A stretch of 64,000 bases of DNA, taken from the NCBI GenBank assembly GCA_025175895.1, contig CM045990.1, forward strand, positions 5,022,001-5,086,000, in the 5' to 3' direction. The first letter of the stretch is position 1. Each line of letters starts with the position of its first letter. Shown piece by piece: positions 11,126 to 23,349 of this stretch. The position numbers and the translations under genes are program-made. This DNA is from Wurfbainia villosa. Lineage: Eukaryota; Streptophyta; Magnoliopsida; Zingiberales; Zingiberaceae. A model generated the notes under the pieces. That model made no database searches. It was not told where the DNA came from and was given only the letters and a program-made list of their open reading frames with translations.

Positions 11126-11985
11126 TCATACAGTGTGAAAGAGTTTTAAATGAAGGGCATTCCAAGGTCGTGGAAGCTCTTTGCCTTGGTCATCTTTCAG
11201 ATAGTATGTTGATCCTGCTACGCAGCGCGTTATTTCATATGGTCCTTCCCAGTTGGGAGCCAACTTTCCAGGGTCTCCAGCGGGATTGACTTTACGCAAA
11301 ACCCAATCCCCTTCTTGAAATCTCCGAGGCATCACTTTCTTATTAAAGGCTCGCTGCACTCTTTGCTTGTACAATTCTGCTCGCCTCCGTGCCATCTCTC
11401 GCCTTTCTTCCACCAAGTCCAATTCGGTGCTTCGGATAATTTGGTTCTGATTTGGTTCGTATGCCTTTATCCGAGCGCTATTCAACAAAACCTCGACCGG
11501 AATAACGGCTTCCGCCCCATATACCAAACTAAAGGGAGTTTCTCCTGTTGCTGTCTTGGGTGTGGTTCGATAGGCCCACAGGCCAGTAACTCTTCTACCC
11601 AGCTCTCTGAGCACACAACTTGGTCTTTAATCCTTGAATGAGGATCCTGTTAGTTACCTCCACCTGCCCATTCGCTTGAGGATGGGCTACCGAAGTGAAA
11701 GTCTGCTGAATGTTGAGACTTTGGCACCATTCTTGGATCTTTTTTCCTTGGAACTGTCGTCCATTGTCACTGACTATTTTCCGAGGAATACCATACCGAC
11801 AAATGATATTTTTCCATAAGAATCAGATACGGCATTCTCGCATTTTGGCTAAGGGCTCGCCTCCACCCATTTGGAAAAATAATCCAAAACTACCAACAAA
11901 ACTTCCTTTGTAAAGGTGCAGCACGATCGGGCCCACTATATCTATTCCCATTGATCGAAAGGACAAGAAGAGATTACGGCTTTCA
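11126..11985 (-). pseudogene. Tat integrase core and C-terminal domain
   Basis: The frame 11126-11614 carries the end of the core (TTPKTATGETPFSLVYG, VYGAEAVIPVE) and the C-terminal SH3-like domain (GDWVLRKV, GKLAPNWEGPYEI). In 11615-11985 the catalytic core is readable only by changing frame: KIVSDNG carries the second Asp and QVEVTN the Glu. At least two frameshifts separate the pieces, so the enzyme is dead. In an intact element this enzyme inserts the cDNA into the genome. Confidence 0.85.
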
Positions 11986-12834
11986 TTAACTCACCGCCAT
12001 TCGTAAGCTTGCTATGCTTCGATAAGCGATGCGAGTTTGCACTATATGAGCGATCTTGTCAAGAGTAGGCCAAAAGTATCCTGCCAATAAGGCCTTTCTT
12101 GCTAAAGCTCTCCCTCCTAAATGATTGCTACAGCATCCTTCATGGATCTCCCGGAGTACCCATTCCGCATCCTCGTTTCCCAGGCATTTTAACAAGGGTC
12201 GCCCAAAAGAGGTCTTGTATAGGTCTTCATTTAAGAGGATGAACCGTTTGGCTCGGTTTATTAAAGTGGATGCCGCTATTTTCCCTTCAGGGATCTTCCC
12301 GTGCCGTAAATAAGCTATGATGTCGGTCCTCCAATCAAGAGTTAGGCTTGATTCAGGTACGTCTCCCTCCACGCTGCATATTGCTAAGGAAGTATGAACT
12401 CTCGTATGGATCGCTTCCGAGGATTTTATTCCTCCCATAGTGCTAGCCATCCGAGCCAATTCATCTGCCTTCCCATTATGCTCCCGTGGGATTTACTTCA
12501 AGAGGACCGGACGAAATTAAGCTTTTTCTTTCTCAAAAGCCTTCAAATACTTATGCAGCCTTTCCTCCTGAACCGTAAAAGAACCTTGAAGTTGTGATAT
12601 TACCAACTGGGAATCCGAGTGGATCACAATGGAAGAAGCTCCCCGCTTAGCACTGCGTAGCCCACTAGAATGGCTTTATATTCCGCTTCATTATTAGATG
12701 CCCGATATTCCAAGCGAACTGCTAATCGAGTTTCTTCACCCTCCGGGGAAATTAATAAGATACCAACGTCGCTGCCTGTAGATCCTGAAGAACCGTCTAC
12801 GAATATATTCCATGCCTCTGATCCCTCCTCCTTT
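11986..12834 (-). pseudogene. Tat second RNase H and integrase zinc-binding region
   Basis: From 12834 leftwards in the minus sense one reads NIFVDGSSGSTGS and NNEAEYKAI, both RNase H active-site motifs. The frame 11986-12459 follows with an ADELARMAS-like start and the HHCC region of integrase (HEGCCSNHLGG, AGYFWPTLDKI). The Cys pair expected after the His pair reads QTRIAYRS, so zinc binding looks lost. A second, intact-type RNase H downstream of a degenerate one is a hallmark of the Tat lineage. Stops and a frameshift between about 12460 and 12650 break it. Confidence 0.75.
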
Positions 12835-13459
12835 GTTCAACCATCTTCCGCGTACAAGGTACCTCGCGTAAAAATCGGAGTGCTTGGGCCTTGATAACTG
12901 TTCGAGGTTGGTAGTGAATATCATACTCGCTTAGTTCTACTACCCATTTGGCCAATCTTCCAGAGAAATTTGGCTTAGTGACGACCTTACCCAATTCGCT
13001 GTGTGTTAGAACGGTGACGGGATGAGCCAAGAAGTACGGCCTTAATTTGCGGGCGGTTAGTACTAGGATATACGCCAACTTCTCTAGCTTCGTATAACGG
13101 AATTCCGCCCCCTTCAGGATATGGCTGGTATAATAAATAGGTTGCTGATGAGAACCTTCTTGTTTCAATAATACCGAACTAACGGCTCCTTCCGAGATGG
13201 CCAGATACATCCATAATGGTTCTCCAGGTATTGGTTTGGCTAGCAGGGGGAGTCCAGCCAAATATTTCTTCAACTCCTGGAAAGCCTGTTCACATTGATC
13301 ATCCCACTGAAATTTAGCAGCCTTGCGCAAAATCTTGAAAAAAGGCAGCCCCTTGTCCGCCGATCTGGCTATAAATCGAGATAAAGAAACAATCCTACCC
13401 ACCAACTTTTGGGTCTCTCGCAGATTAGCAGGTGACTTCATGTTGCATAGGGCTTGCAC
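12797..13459 (-). pseudogene. Tat RT thumb and first (degenerate) RNase H
   Basis: Carries ETQKLVGRIVSLSRFIAR (RT thumb), FQWDDQCEQAFQELKKYL and the RNase H-like run PLWMYLAISEGAVSSVL. The usual Asp in the first motif is absent, as is normal for the first RNase H of Tat elements. It lies one frame away from the RT frame 13518-14333, so a frameshift near 13470-13510 breaks the polyprotein. Confidence 0.85.
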
Positions 13460-13517
13460 TTTCTTGGCTTGCAGCCCTTCTCCGTCACTACTATGTACCC
13501 TAAGAACTTGCCACTCT

Positions 13518-14333
13518 TTACCTAATGCATTTGTTAGGGTTTAGCTTCATATTAAACCGCCTTAATGTAGCGAAGGTTTCATTTAAGTCCTTGACTAAAT
13601 CCCGAGTGACCTTTGATTTGACCAAGATGTCGTCCACGTATACCTCCACATTCTTCCCTTTCTGCTCCGCGAAGATTTTGTCCATAAGGCGCTGATAGGT
13701 GGCTCCTGCATTTTTTAGTCCGAACGGCATTACCACATAAGCGTATAACCCCCCCGCAGTCACAAAGCTAACCCTCTTTTGATCTTCTTGGCCCAAAGGT
13801 ATTTGATGATACCCTTGATATGCATCCATCAGAGACACCACTTCATATCCCACTGTAGAATCCACTAATTGGTCAATACGAGGCAAGGGGTAGCAGTCTT
13901 TAGGGCATGCTTTATTCAAATCACGGAAATCGATACACATCCTCCATTGCCCCGAAGGCTTGGGAACCAAGACTACATTAGAAACCCATTCGGGGAACTG
14001 GATTTCCTTTACATGACCCGCTTTTAGTAGTTTGTCCACTTCTTCTGCTATGACTTTGTCCTTTTCTGGTCCAAAATGTCGCCTCTTCTGTTGGACGGGT
14101 CGGGCTCCTTTAATGATATTGAGATGATGTTCTGCCACTTGAGGATGGATCCCCGTGAGATCATGCACATCTTTTGCAAAGATGTCTTCATTCTCCTTCA
14201 GGCAAGCCACCAGCTCTTCTTTGACATCTAGCTGTTGTGCTATTCGTGTGGCCTTTCCTGGAGCGATTTCCACCAGTTCTCCCTCCTCTATTTTATCAAC
14301 TTTGGGGGGGGGATTCCTCCAGGACGCAGACAT
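13518..14333 (-). pseudogene. Tat reverse transcriptase
   Basis: 271 codons with the RT motifs in order: WVSNVVLVPKPSGQWRMCID (residues about 116-135), FRDLNKACPKD, SLMDAYQGYHQI, VMPFGLKNAGATYQ and the catalytic YVDDIL (residues 232-237). All three catalytic Asp residues are present. The frame differs from protease (14296-15297) and from the following RNase H, so it is a well-kept domain in a broken polyprotein. Copies the element RNA to DNA in the cytoplasmic particle. Confidence 0.9.
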
Positions 14334-15297
14334 CAGTGATGATGACAGCTTTGCCCTTTAGGTCCTCGGTTCGGGCTTTCTTCTGATCGTCCCGAACCAT
14401 TTGCACGTAGCAGCTCCTGGAGGCCTTCTGTTCTCCACGAACTTCGCCCACCGATTGACCTACTGGAAATTTCAGCTTCTGGTGGTATGGGGAAGCCACT
14501 GCCTGAAAAAGGGTGAGGAAAGGATGCCCAAGAATAGCGTTATAAGTGGACGGAGCATCCACAATAAGGAAAGGAATTATACTGGTTTTTTGGTTGGGTT
14601 TTACACCCAGAGTTAAAGGCAATGATATCTGTCCCTTCGGGTGAACCATGTGCCCTGCGAATCCGAAGAGGGGAGTGGACACATCTTCTAATTGGGCATT
14701 TCCCAGCTGCATTTGTCCGAAGGCTTCCTGGAAAAGGATGTTAACAGAGCTTCCCGAGTCAACTAGTACCCGGGCCACTTCATAATTGGCCAGGGATATA
14801 CGGATAACCAAGGCGTCCGTGTGGGGCAGCAGGACACCTTGCAGATCTTCTGGCCCGAATGAAACGGGCGGTGCAACTTGAATAGTCTGGTCGGTGACGA
14901 TGGCCAAACTCTCCATGAGACGGGCGTACGACTTCCGTGCCCGGTTGGAGTCCCCGTCGGTGGGTCCTCCAGCTATAACATGAATAACTCCCCGTGTGGG
15001 AATGTCATCTAGATTGGATGAAGGGCCCTCCCCTGATGGGCCTTCTTGAGAGACAACCTCCTGGGATGGCATTTGGAAAGCGACCCGGGGTTGTTGATTA
15101 TACGGCCCTGGACGGGTTACATTAGGTCGGGGGCCTCGCCGCGCCGGCCCTCCTGCCTGAAACTTTACTTGCGGATATGCAGTATGGAGGCGATCCAATT
15201 CTTCTTGTAACTTGAAACATCGACCACTACTGTGGCCGTATTTTGTGTGATATTGGCAAAAGAACGGGTCGGGGGTTACGCGATCCCCGTGTCCCAA
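14296..15297 (-). pseudogene. Tat gag finger region and aspartic protease
   Basis: 333 codons. Near the start a knuckle-like CQYHTKYGHSSGRC (residues 14-27), then a Pro/Gly-rich linker and the retropepsin motif VLVDSGSSVNILF with the catalytic Asp at about residue 180 (14752-14760). ILGHPFLTLF (the ILG motif) follows. It processes the Gag-Pol polyprotein in an intact element. It is separated from gag by frame breaks in 15297-15552 and from RT by a one-base frame change near 14300. Confidence 0.85.
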
Positions 15298-15351
15298 GGG
15301 TCATCAAGCAGACCGTCGCGAGCAGACCTTCGCCGGTCGTAAAATTCCATT

Positions 15352-16422
15352 TCACGTTCTTTCCATGTCCTCACAGGAGGAAGCGCTCAGCCATGATTTG
15401 TAATGGCGGGTGGGCGAACACCTTGCAAAGATTGGACGAGGCCTCGTAACCTCGTCGAAAGGTCTTGTATACTCCTCCGAGGGGGCTTCAAGAGCGTGAC
15501 GAAACTCTTTCAGGGGGATCGCTGTGGCGATCCTGCTCGCCCTCCGCATTTTTTAATCCTTCTTCTTCACGGATAAACTCGCTTCCGCATTTACCAAGAG
15601 CTCTTCGTAACTATCCGTAGGTTGTCTTAACAAGGAATCCGAGGAAGGGGCCTCCCGCACCCATCCGAATAAGCGCCTCGAAAGATTCAGATCGGGTGAG
15701 GGATTCCCGGCCGCAGTGAATCGATGAATATACCCCCTAAGGGATTCCGAAGGTCCCTGGGTGATATGCATTAACATAGAGGCGTCTTGTTTATACGCCT
15801 TGCAGCTGACAAATTCTCGACTGAACATTCTCTGGAAGTCAGCGAAACAGGTGATAGACCCCGGGGGCAGAGTAGTAAACCACTTTTGCGCCGAGCCAGT
15901 CAGGGTGGTTCGGAAGACTCGGCACTTGAGAGCGTCAGTATAACAGTGAAGCGAGGCCGCTCCGTCGAATTGCGATATGTGCTCTTCAGGATCCGTCGAA
16001 CCATCATACTTATTGACCTGAGGGTTCCGAAAGTAGGATGGAGGGAGCTCAGTGAGAATGTCCATCGTGAAGGGACTGGGCTCGTATACTTCCGGGGGTC
16101 GGGTTGATTGACTTTCACCCTGTTCCTCTCTGCGCGTTTGGGTGAAGGGCATAGTATTCTGAGGCGTTCTTCCCCCCAGTCCGCCTCCAAGCAATACTTC
16201 CCCATTGGCGGCTGTACGAGAGGGAGGAGGCACTTCTGGGGGTGGGCCTCTGGAAGAAGGTTCCCCGGAGTGAGGATGCAGATATCCGGTCCTTCTCCTT
16301 TCCCTGGTGAGGGCTTCTGTAATAGCGTCATCCATCAGGGCCTTCAGCTGCGATGGTAGAAGGGTGATGGGGCGCTCCTCCGCTGCAGAGGTAGTAGGTT
16401 GTTGTACTTCTTCAGGTTGCAT
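15352..16422 (-). pseudogene. Tat gag (capsid region)
   Basis: The start is taken at 16422 (MQPEEVQQPT), 42 bases inside the primer-binding edge. The open frame extends further upstream into the LTR but that part is leader. Retrotrans_gag motifs: YFRNPQVNKYDGSTDPEEHI, CRVFRTTLTGSAQKWFTTLP and DFQRMFSREF. The frame ends at 15553; the next frame (15352-15549) continues with ALEAPSEEYTRPFDEV, so a frameshift near 15550 breaks it. Gag would form the virus-like particle and bind element RNA. Confidence 0.88.
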
Positions 16423-16445
16423 CTCGACGTCCAGCTCAAATGTTT

Positions 16446-16463
16446 CCCACAGACGGCGCCAAC
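16446..16463 (-). other. Primer-binding site of the Tat element
   Basis: On the minus strand GTTGGCGCCGTCTGTGGG lies directly inside the right LTR. This TGGCGCCGTCTGTGGG wording is common in plant Gypsy elements. I do not assign the tRNA. Confidence 0.85.
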
Positions 16464-17619
16464 TGATGCGGACGGGTGAAATCTGTTTACTCCCTTTTTC
16501 AATGCAAAGGAGGCAATCGAGGAGATCTCGAGGGTTTTCACAGCCGCAATCGAAGGAAGTAAGAGGATGAAGTAGATGAAACGCAAAAACCAGCACCAGC
16601 AATCGAAACTCAGACACAAGATGTAACGTGGTTCGGAATAAGGATTCCTACTCCACGGAGGTGAGCTTTCTCACCGGGGGCAGTGCCCAAGCACTTTCAC
16701 TATAAAGGTCCTCCTTTACAGAAAGTAAGTTTCCGAAGGTGGAGGAGAAAAAACCTCTTACAATGATCTCACCAGACGAGAAAAATACAAGAGATATAAC
16801 AACGACAGATCTCCGTCCTTCTTCTCCGGCAAGATGGTTGTCGCCCTCTTTCCCCTCCTCCTGCGTCCCCTTATCTCTTGCTGGGTGGGAATAATTGTTG
16901 GATCCCTTTTTCTCCTTGCTTCCTCTCCTTTTATCTCCTTTTTCTTCCTTCATCGTAACGTCGTAGGTTATCTCCATCGTACACGTGGCCACCACCTTTC
17001 CCTGGAGAATAATTCTGTTACAGATATCAGGAGTGAAGACTCTTTGGAATATTATGTGGGACCTCCCAGGCCGTTGCCTAACACCCTTTCCTCTATTTTT
17101 CGGGAAACTAGACTAGACTATCTCCCTCAACCTTCCGTGTTGAGGGAAGCTAGTTTTAGGTCTATAGCCCACGGGCGCCCTAGCCCTAGGGTTCCTCATC
17201 AACCCGAACCAATTCCTCTCTTTCCCATGCCCAACTTCCCCTTGTATTGATCAGATTGGGCTGGCTTCTTGGCGAAGCGCCCTCCGCCTCTCCTTTGCCG
17301 TATCAATTGCTTTTATTAACTCTCCCATACCAATAGCTTTCAATATTTGCCCGTACCGATGGCTTCCAATATTCGCCCGTGCCGATGGCTTCCAATATTC
17401 GCCCGTGCCAATGGCTTCCAATATTCGCCCGTGCCAATGGCTTCTGAGGTTCGCCCGTGCCAATGGCTTCTGAGGTTCGCCCGTGCTAATGGCTTCTGCG
17501 TCTCGCCCGCGCCAATCTTCCTTTCCTTTCTTAGCTGAGCCGTGTATTTTGGATCGGATCTTAGGTCACCCGCTAACCCCTCTATCGGGGATTATGTAAA
17601 GAAGGTACCAGTAGTATCA
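16464..17619 (-). repeat. 5' LTR of the Tat element (right copy, 1,156 bp)
   Basis: Starts TGATGCGGACGGG and ends GTATCA. It pairs with 1658-2816 along its length. It would carry the element promoter on the minus strand. Confidence 0.93.
17316..17512. repeat. 26-bp minisatellite in the right Tat LTR, about 7 copies
   Basis: Tandem units of the form GATGGCTTCCAATATTCGCC plus CGTGCC, later changing to a TTCTGAGGTTCGCC variant. The left LTR has about one more unit and a different order of variants. Confidence 0.88.
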
Positions 17620-17705
17620 TTTATACTTCGCACGGATCCGTGGCCGGGGCTTCCGAGGTTTCCGCAACGCAAAAAGCGGTTTTTGTGGCTCGGAAAAACC
17701 CACCA
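17620..17705 (+). repeat. 5' LTR of Copia-A, terminal segment (first five bases are the Tat TSD)
   Basis: Matches 25094-25184. It begins with the second tttat copy and ends CCCACCA next to the primer site. Confidence 0.92.
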
Positions 17706-19375
17706 GTGGTATCAGAGCCACGTGCGAAGCATGTATGTGTTTCGTCTTTGTAATTTTTGTATTATATATAAAAATTACAGATTTATATGTTTTTGTAAAT
17801 TTCCTAATTTTATAGAATTTTTGGGTATTTTTCTCAAAGAGTCGAAGCAACAAGTGTTGGGACACTTGTAGGCTTCAACCGTCGAGAAAAACTCTCCGAA
17901 ACAGCGAATTCCCGCTTTAGATTTTTGGGACAGCGACTTAAGTCGCTATAGGATCGTAGTAGGGACACTCGCAAAGTTAATTTTGTGAGTATGGGCGCTT
18001 CCCTATCCCCGAAAGGGGCTTTGTCCCGCGATCGCGCCCGGAAACCGCTTAGCGGGACCGTTACAGAGAGGTGACTCATAAATTTGAAATAAATTAGGAA
18101 AAATTATAGAAATTTTCTGTAAAAATACATAATTTAGAATTATGTATAGTTCTGTGATTTTCATGGCCCAATGACCCCAATTTGATTGGATTATGTGTGT
18201 TGTAATTCATAATACGGCCTGCGTGCCGTTTTGTGGTTGTGCGTGTTGTAAAGTGTATGCGACCTGCGCGTTGTACCTCTTCTTTTGATATTCTAGTTGT
18301 AAATAGTTTTAGACTCGAATGTAACTCGAGTTTCATATTTGTAATGTACAAAAATAGAGCGGTGGAAAGTCCACTTGAAGACGAGCTTACGAGAAGGGTG
18401 ACGATGACACATGGCGGTCAAAGGAAGCGCTTGGAGAAGCCGCTAGCCTTAGGTAGACCGTCCGATCTTCTCATCGACTTGAGAAGATCGTAGTAGGGTC
18501 ATGACTATATCACATTTAATTATATATATATATATATATATGTTGATATATATATATATATATATATATTTAATTGATTTTTGCTTGTATGTATGTGATG
18601 CATGCTAGTAGAATAATGCTTGTATATATATGATGCATGCTAGGTTAATTTTCTTGTATGTATATGATGCATGCTAGAATAATGAATGTATGTATGTGAT
18701 GCATGCTAATATAGGATAATAAAGGCCTAAATGCGTATAAGATACACATTACGATTAGATTAGATCATAATCAAATCAACTCGAAAATGCCTACCGAGCC
18801 TTAATACCCATCACTACCTCGATCATTTGTCATTGTTGAATCTGCCAAAGCAGAGCAACACATATTATCTTGGTAGGGTGCGGAGGGACAATCTTGGTCC
18901 CGCCTATCACGCTTGGGTTAGAGTAAGCTCAATTAGATTGGGCAAAACTAGTTAACTCAATTGGATCGAGTAGAACTATAGGCATATTCCAATCGTTGGA
19001 AAGATAGGTTAAGATCGCATTTACACTAAATCTTGGGCGATTTAGCCAAAGCTAACTCAAGGTCTTTTGTAAATGTGGGTCTTAATCCTATAAACAAGAG
19101 TTGCATAGAGATGTAATCGGTAATGTGTTACCCACCGATCGTACTAAGTCTTGGGCGATTTAGCCAAAGCTAACTCAAGGCTTAGTATGATGTGGATCTT
19201 GTCCCACAAGAATTATAGCTAGTTTGTATGAATCTAGTAATGTGGTTTGACCACATCCATAACTCGATTCTACAAAATTCCTATAATTCAGTGGGAGCAT
19301 CATTTGATTAAAGGCCTAATTAAATGATAAAAGGAATATGATATTAATCCTCTACATTGTATGTTGTAGATTACT
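17706..19375 (+). other. Copia-A untranslated leader, with internal repeats
   Basis: 1.67 kb between primer site and gag without a convincing gene. It holds a TA run (18521-18569), four loose tandem copies containing TGATGCATGCTA (about 18588-18712), and two copies of a segment starting TCTTGGGCGATTTAGCC (about 19031 and 19146). Such long structured leaders can carry packaging or translation signals; the role here is unknown. Confidence 0.6.
17707..17719 (+). other. Primer-binding site of Copia-A (initiator tRNA-Met)
   Basis: TGGTATCAGAGCC one base after the LTR end. It is complementary to the 3' end of the plant initiator methionine tRNA, the usual Copia primer. Confidence 0.95.
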
Positions 19376-22300
19376 ATGTCAACAAACACGAACACTCTCT
19401 CTCTGCGATCTGTCCTTGAGAAGGACAAGCTCAATGGAGCAAATTTCCTGGACTGGTACAGGAACCTGAGAATTGTTCTCACCCAAGAAAGGAAGTTGTA
19501 CGTCCTGGAGCAGCCCATTCCGGAGGCACCTCCTGCCACTGCCTCGCGAGCTGACAAAGATGCTTACAAGAAGCATCAAGATGATGCATTAGATGTGTCA
19601 TGTCTAATGCTCGCGACCATGAACTCTGAGCTTCAGAAGCAACACGAGTTCATGAATGCTTATGATATGGTTGGACATCTTCGTCAACTATATCAAGGAC
19701 AAGCTAGGCATGAGAGATATGAAGTCTCTAAGGCATTATTTGGGTCCAAAATGCAAGAAGGGACTCCCGTAGGTACATATGTACTCAAGATGATTAGGTA
19801 CGTAGAAAACCTACAAAGGCTGGGATTCCCACTTGGCCAAGAGCTGGCCACTGACCTGATCTTGCAATCTTTGCCACAAGCCTTCAATCAATTTGTCATG
19901 AATTATAACATGAATGAAATTGATAAGCCATTGACTGAAATGCTCAGCATGTTGAGAACTGCTAAGCTTAACCTTAAGAAGGGTAAATCTGACACAATTT
20001 TGATGGTGCAGAAGAAGAAAGGCAAGGGCAAGCCTAAAGGTAAGGGAAAGTCCCAAGCCAAGGGAAAAGGCAAAGAACTTAAACCCAAAGGAGGGGTAGC
20101 CAAGGAAGGGGCTTGCTTCCACTGCAAGGAAGCAGGACACTGGAAGCGTAACTGCAAGGCATACCTGGAAGATCTTAAGAAGAAGAGAAGTGAGACTTCT
20201 ACTTCAGGTATAAATGTTATAGAAGTCAATCTATCTATTTCTTCATCATGGGTATTAGATACAGATGTGCATCTCACATTTGTACCAATGTGAGAAATAG
20301 AAACAGCGGTGGCATTGACAAAGGCGAGGTGGACCTACGAGTAGGCAATGGAGCAAGGGTTGTCTGCATTCTTTGTAGGAACTTATGATCTATCTCTGCC
20401 CTCTGTTCTTGTACTAGACTTTGATGAATGTTGTTTTGTGCCTGACTTAACTAAGAACATCATTTCAGTTTCTTGTTTGGACAAGAAAGGTTTTTCATTT
20501 ATAATAAAGAACAAATGTTGTTCAGTTTATTTAAATGATATGTTCTATTGTAGTGCACCTCTAATGAACGGACTCTACTTTCTAGACTTAGAGAGCCCTA
20601 TCTATAACATAAGTACCAAGAGGTTCAAGTCAAATGAGTTGAACCAAACCTATCTCTGGCATTGTCGCAGGTCACATAAATGAGAGTCGCTTATCTCACT
20701 CCATAAGGATGGGCTGCTAGACTCATTTGATTTTGAATCATATGAGACATGCGAGTCTTGCCTTTTAGGCAAGATGACCAAGACTCCCTTTAGTGGACAT
20801 AGCGAAAGAGCAACAGATTTGTTAGGACTTATACATAGTGATGTATGTGGTCCTTTCAATGTTGCTGCTAGAGGTGGTTACAGGTACTTCATTACATTTA
20901 CTGATGACTTCAGTAGATATGGTTATGTGTATCTTATGACACATAAATCAGAATCCTTTGAAAAGTTTAAAGAATTCAAGAATGAAGTACAAAACCAGCT
21001 TGGAAAGAGTATTAAGATACTTCGATCAGATCGAGGTGGAGAATACCTTAGCCATGAGTTTCGTGACTATCTAGCTGAGTGTGGGATTCTATCCCAACTT
21101 ACTCCTCCTGGAACACCACAGTGGAATGGTGTATCTGAAAGGAGGAATCGTACCCTATTAGATATAGTACGATCTATGATGAGTCACACAGATCTTTCTA
21201 TATCCTTTTGGGGATATGCTCTAGACACAGCAGCCTTTACCCTTAACCGTGTACCATCTAAGGTTGTCATAAAGACACCATATACGATATGGACAGGGAG
21301 AAATCCCAAGATGTCTTTTATGAGGATTTGGGGTTGTGAGGCTTACGTTCGACGTCAAGTCTCAGACAAACTGGGACCCAAATCCGATAGGTGCTATTTT
21401 GTTGGATATCCCAAGGATATAAAGGGATATTACTTCTACATTCCCAGTCAGCACAAAGTGTTTGTGGCAAAGACTGGAGTTTTTCTAGAAAGGGATTTTG
21501 TTTCTAGAAAAACTAGTGGGAGTACCTTCGATCTTGAAGAAATTCAAGATAAGGACCATAGCACTGAGGCCTTGATGGAGGTTGAACAGGAACCACAAAG
21601 TGTTGTGGGTGATGAGGTTATTGCACAAAGAGTTGTGGAATAACCACCTGTTCATGTAGACCTACCTCTTCGCAGATCTGATAGGGTACGTCGTCAGCCT
21701 AAGAGATATTCATTTTTCTTGTCTGACCATGATGACGTAATGCTCATTGAGAATGAGCCTACCTCCTATCAGAAAGCTATGATAAGCCCAGATTCTGAGA
21801 AATGGCTAGAGGCCATGAGATCCGAGATGGAATCCATGTACACCAACCAAGTATGGACTTTGGTTGATCCACCTGAAGGGGTCAAACCCATTGGGTGTAA
21901 GTGGGTCTTTAGGAGAAAGACTGACATGGATGGACTTACGCATACCTATAAGGGTCGATTGGTGGCTAAAGGTTTCAAGCAAATTCATGGTATTGACTAT
22001 GATGAAACCTTTTCTCCAGTGGCGATGTTTAAGTCCATTCGGATCTTGCTTGCTATTGCAGCATACCACGATTATGAGATCTGGCAGATGGATGTCAAAA
22101 CCGCGTTTCTGAATGGAAACTTGCTCGAGGATGTGTACATGACACAACCTGAGGGTTTTGTAGATCCACAGCATACTGGGAAGGTATGCAAGCTGCAAAG
22201 GTCCATTTATGGGCTAAAGCAAGCTTCTCGGAGCTGGAATCTTCGATTCGATGATGCGATCAAACAGTTTGGTTTCATCAAGAATGAAGATGAACCCTGT

Positions 22301-23335
22301 GTCTACAAGAGGGTTGATGGGAACACAGTTGTCTTCCTTGTATTGTATGTGGATGACATACTGCTCATTGGGAATGACATCCCTTCGCTACAGTCTGTGA
22401 AGACTTGGCTCGGGACGTGCTTCTCAATGAAAGACTTAGGTGAAGCAGCCTGTATTCTAGGCATCAAGATCTATAGAGATAGATCTAAGAGATTGCTTGG
22501 CCTAAGTCAGAGTACATACATTGACACTCAGATACTTCGGTTTGCCATGCAGAATTCCAAGAAAGGACTTCTGCCGATGTCACATGGTGTGAGTCTTTCG
22601 AAGACTCAAAGTCCCTCTTCTAGAGAGGAGAGAGACCGCATGGATAAGATCCCTTACGCATCTGCTATAGGATCTATCATGTACGCCATGCTGTGTACTC
22701 GTCCTGATGTCTCGTATGCTTTGAGCATGACGAGTAGATACCAGTCAGATCCAGGTGAGCGTCACTGGATAGCAGTCAAGAATATTCTTAAGTACTTGAG
22801 AAGGACTAAAGAATATTTCTTGATATTTGGAGGCGATGAGGAGCTAGCTGTAAAGGGTTACAGCGATGCCAGCTTCCAAACTGACCAGGATGATTATAGA
22901 TCGCAGTCAGGGTTCGTGTTTTGCTTGAATGGTGGCGCTGTGAGCTGGAAGAGTTCGAAGAAGGACACAGTTGCTGATTCTACAACAGAAGTCGAGTATA
23001 TCGCTGCATCTAAGGCAGCAAAGGAGGCAGTTTGGATCCGCAAGTTCATTACTGAGCTTGGGGTGGTTCCTAGCATTGCAGATCCCATAGAGCTCTATTG
23101 TGACAACAATGGAGCGATTGCACAGGCTAAGGAACCTCGCTCACACCAGTGGACCAAACACATACTACGGCGCTTCCATCTCATTCAAGAGATTATCGAT
23201 AGAGGAGATGTGAAGATTTGCAGAGTACCCACAGAGGCTAACATCGCAGATCCCTTGACCAAGGCTTTGGCACAGAAAAAGCATGATGGTCACACTAGGT
23301 CATTGAGTATTAGATACTACGGTGATTGGCACTAG
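19376..23335 (+). pseudogene. Copia-A gag-pol polyprotein, nearly intact
   Basis: One reading frame begins at 19376 (MSTNTNTL). Gag ends in a Lys-rich tract and a zinc knuckle CFHCKEAGHWKRNC (20114-20155). The protease motif SWVLDT (20247-20264) is followed by a one-base deletion that replaces the expected Gly; an extra base near 20363 restores the frame. Two small indels near 20671-20693 lie in the integrase zinc region. Integrase core motifs follow (FTDDFSRYG, SDRGGEYLS, NGVSERRNRT), then an in-frame TAA at 21641-21643. The 538-codon frame 21719-23335 carries RT (LYVDDILLIGND intact) and RNase H (KGYSDASF, DSTTEVEYIA, LYCDNNGAI). Few lesions and a full RT and RNase H suggest a fairly young copy, now non-autonomous. 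Confidence 0.93.
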
Positions 23336-23349
23336 TGCTAGTGGGAGAT
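23336..23349 (+). other. Polypurine tract of Copia-A
   Basis: AGTGGGAGAT precedes the LTR start (TGTTAG at 23350). Standard position for the plus-strand primer. Confidence 0.85.

Larger units (their letters stand above)
1658..17619 (-). mobile_element. Tat-lineage Ty3/Gypsy retrotransposon with antisense accessory region, 15.96 kb
   Basis: Begins TGATGC and ends GTATCA between tttat duplications, with LTRs at 1658-2816 and 16464-17619. Gag and pol read on the minus strand from the right LTR leftwards: gag, CCHC-like finger, aspartic protease, RT, degenerate RNase H, second RNase H, integrase. A second RNase H after the first, a gag of the DPEEHISQF type and an antisense ORF downstream of integrase are family marks of Tat (Grande, Retand and RIRE2 relatives). 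The extra region between integrase and the left LTR is about 8.3 kb and holds plus-strand gene units and a 97-bp tandem array. Several frameshifts in pol make the copy non-autonomous. Confidence 0.93.

Noticed and set aside
20247..20300. Frame change at gag/protease as programmed frameshifting
   Set aside because: Plant Copia elements of this type use a single frame, and the change removes the protease active-site Gly, so mutation or sequence error is more likely.
21806..22198. Minus-strand ORF of 130 codons opposite Copia-A RT
   Set aside because: A shadow of the conserved RT frame on the plus strand; no familiar protein motif.
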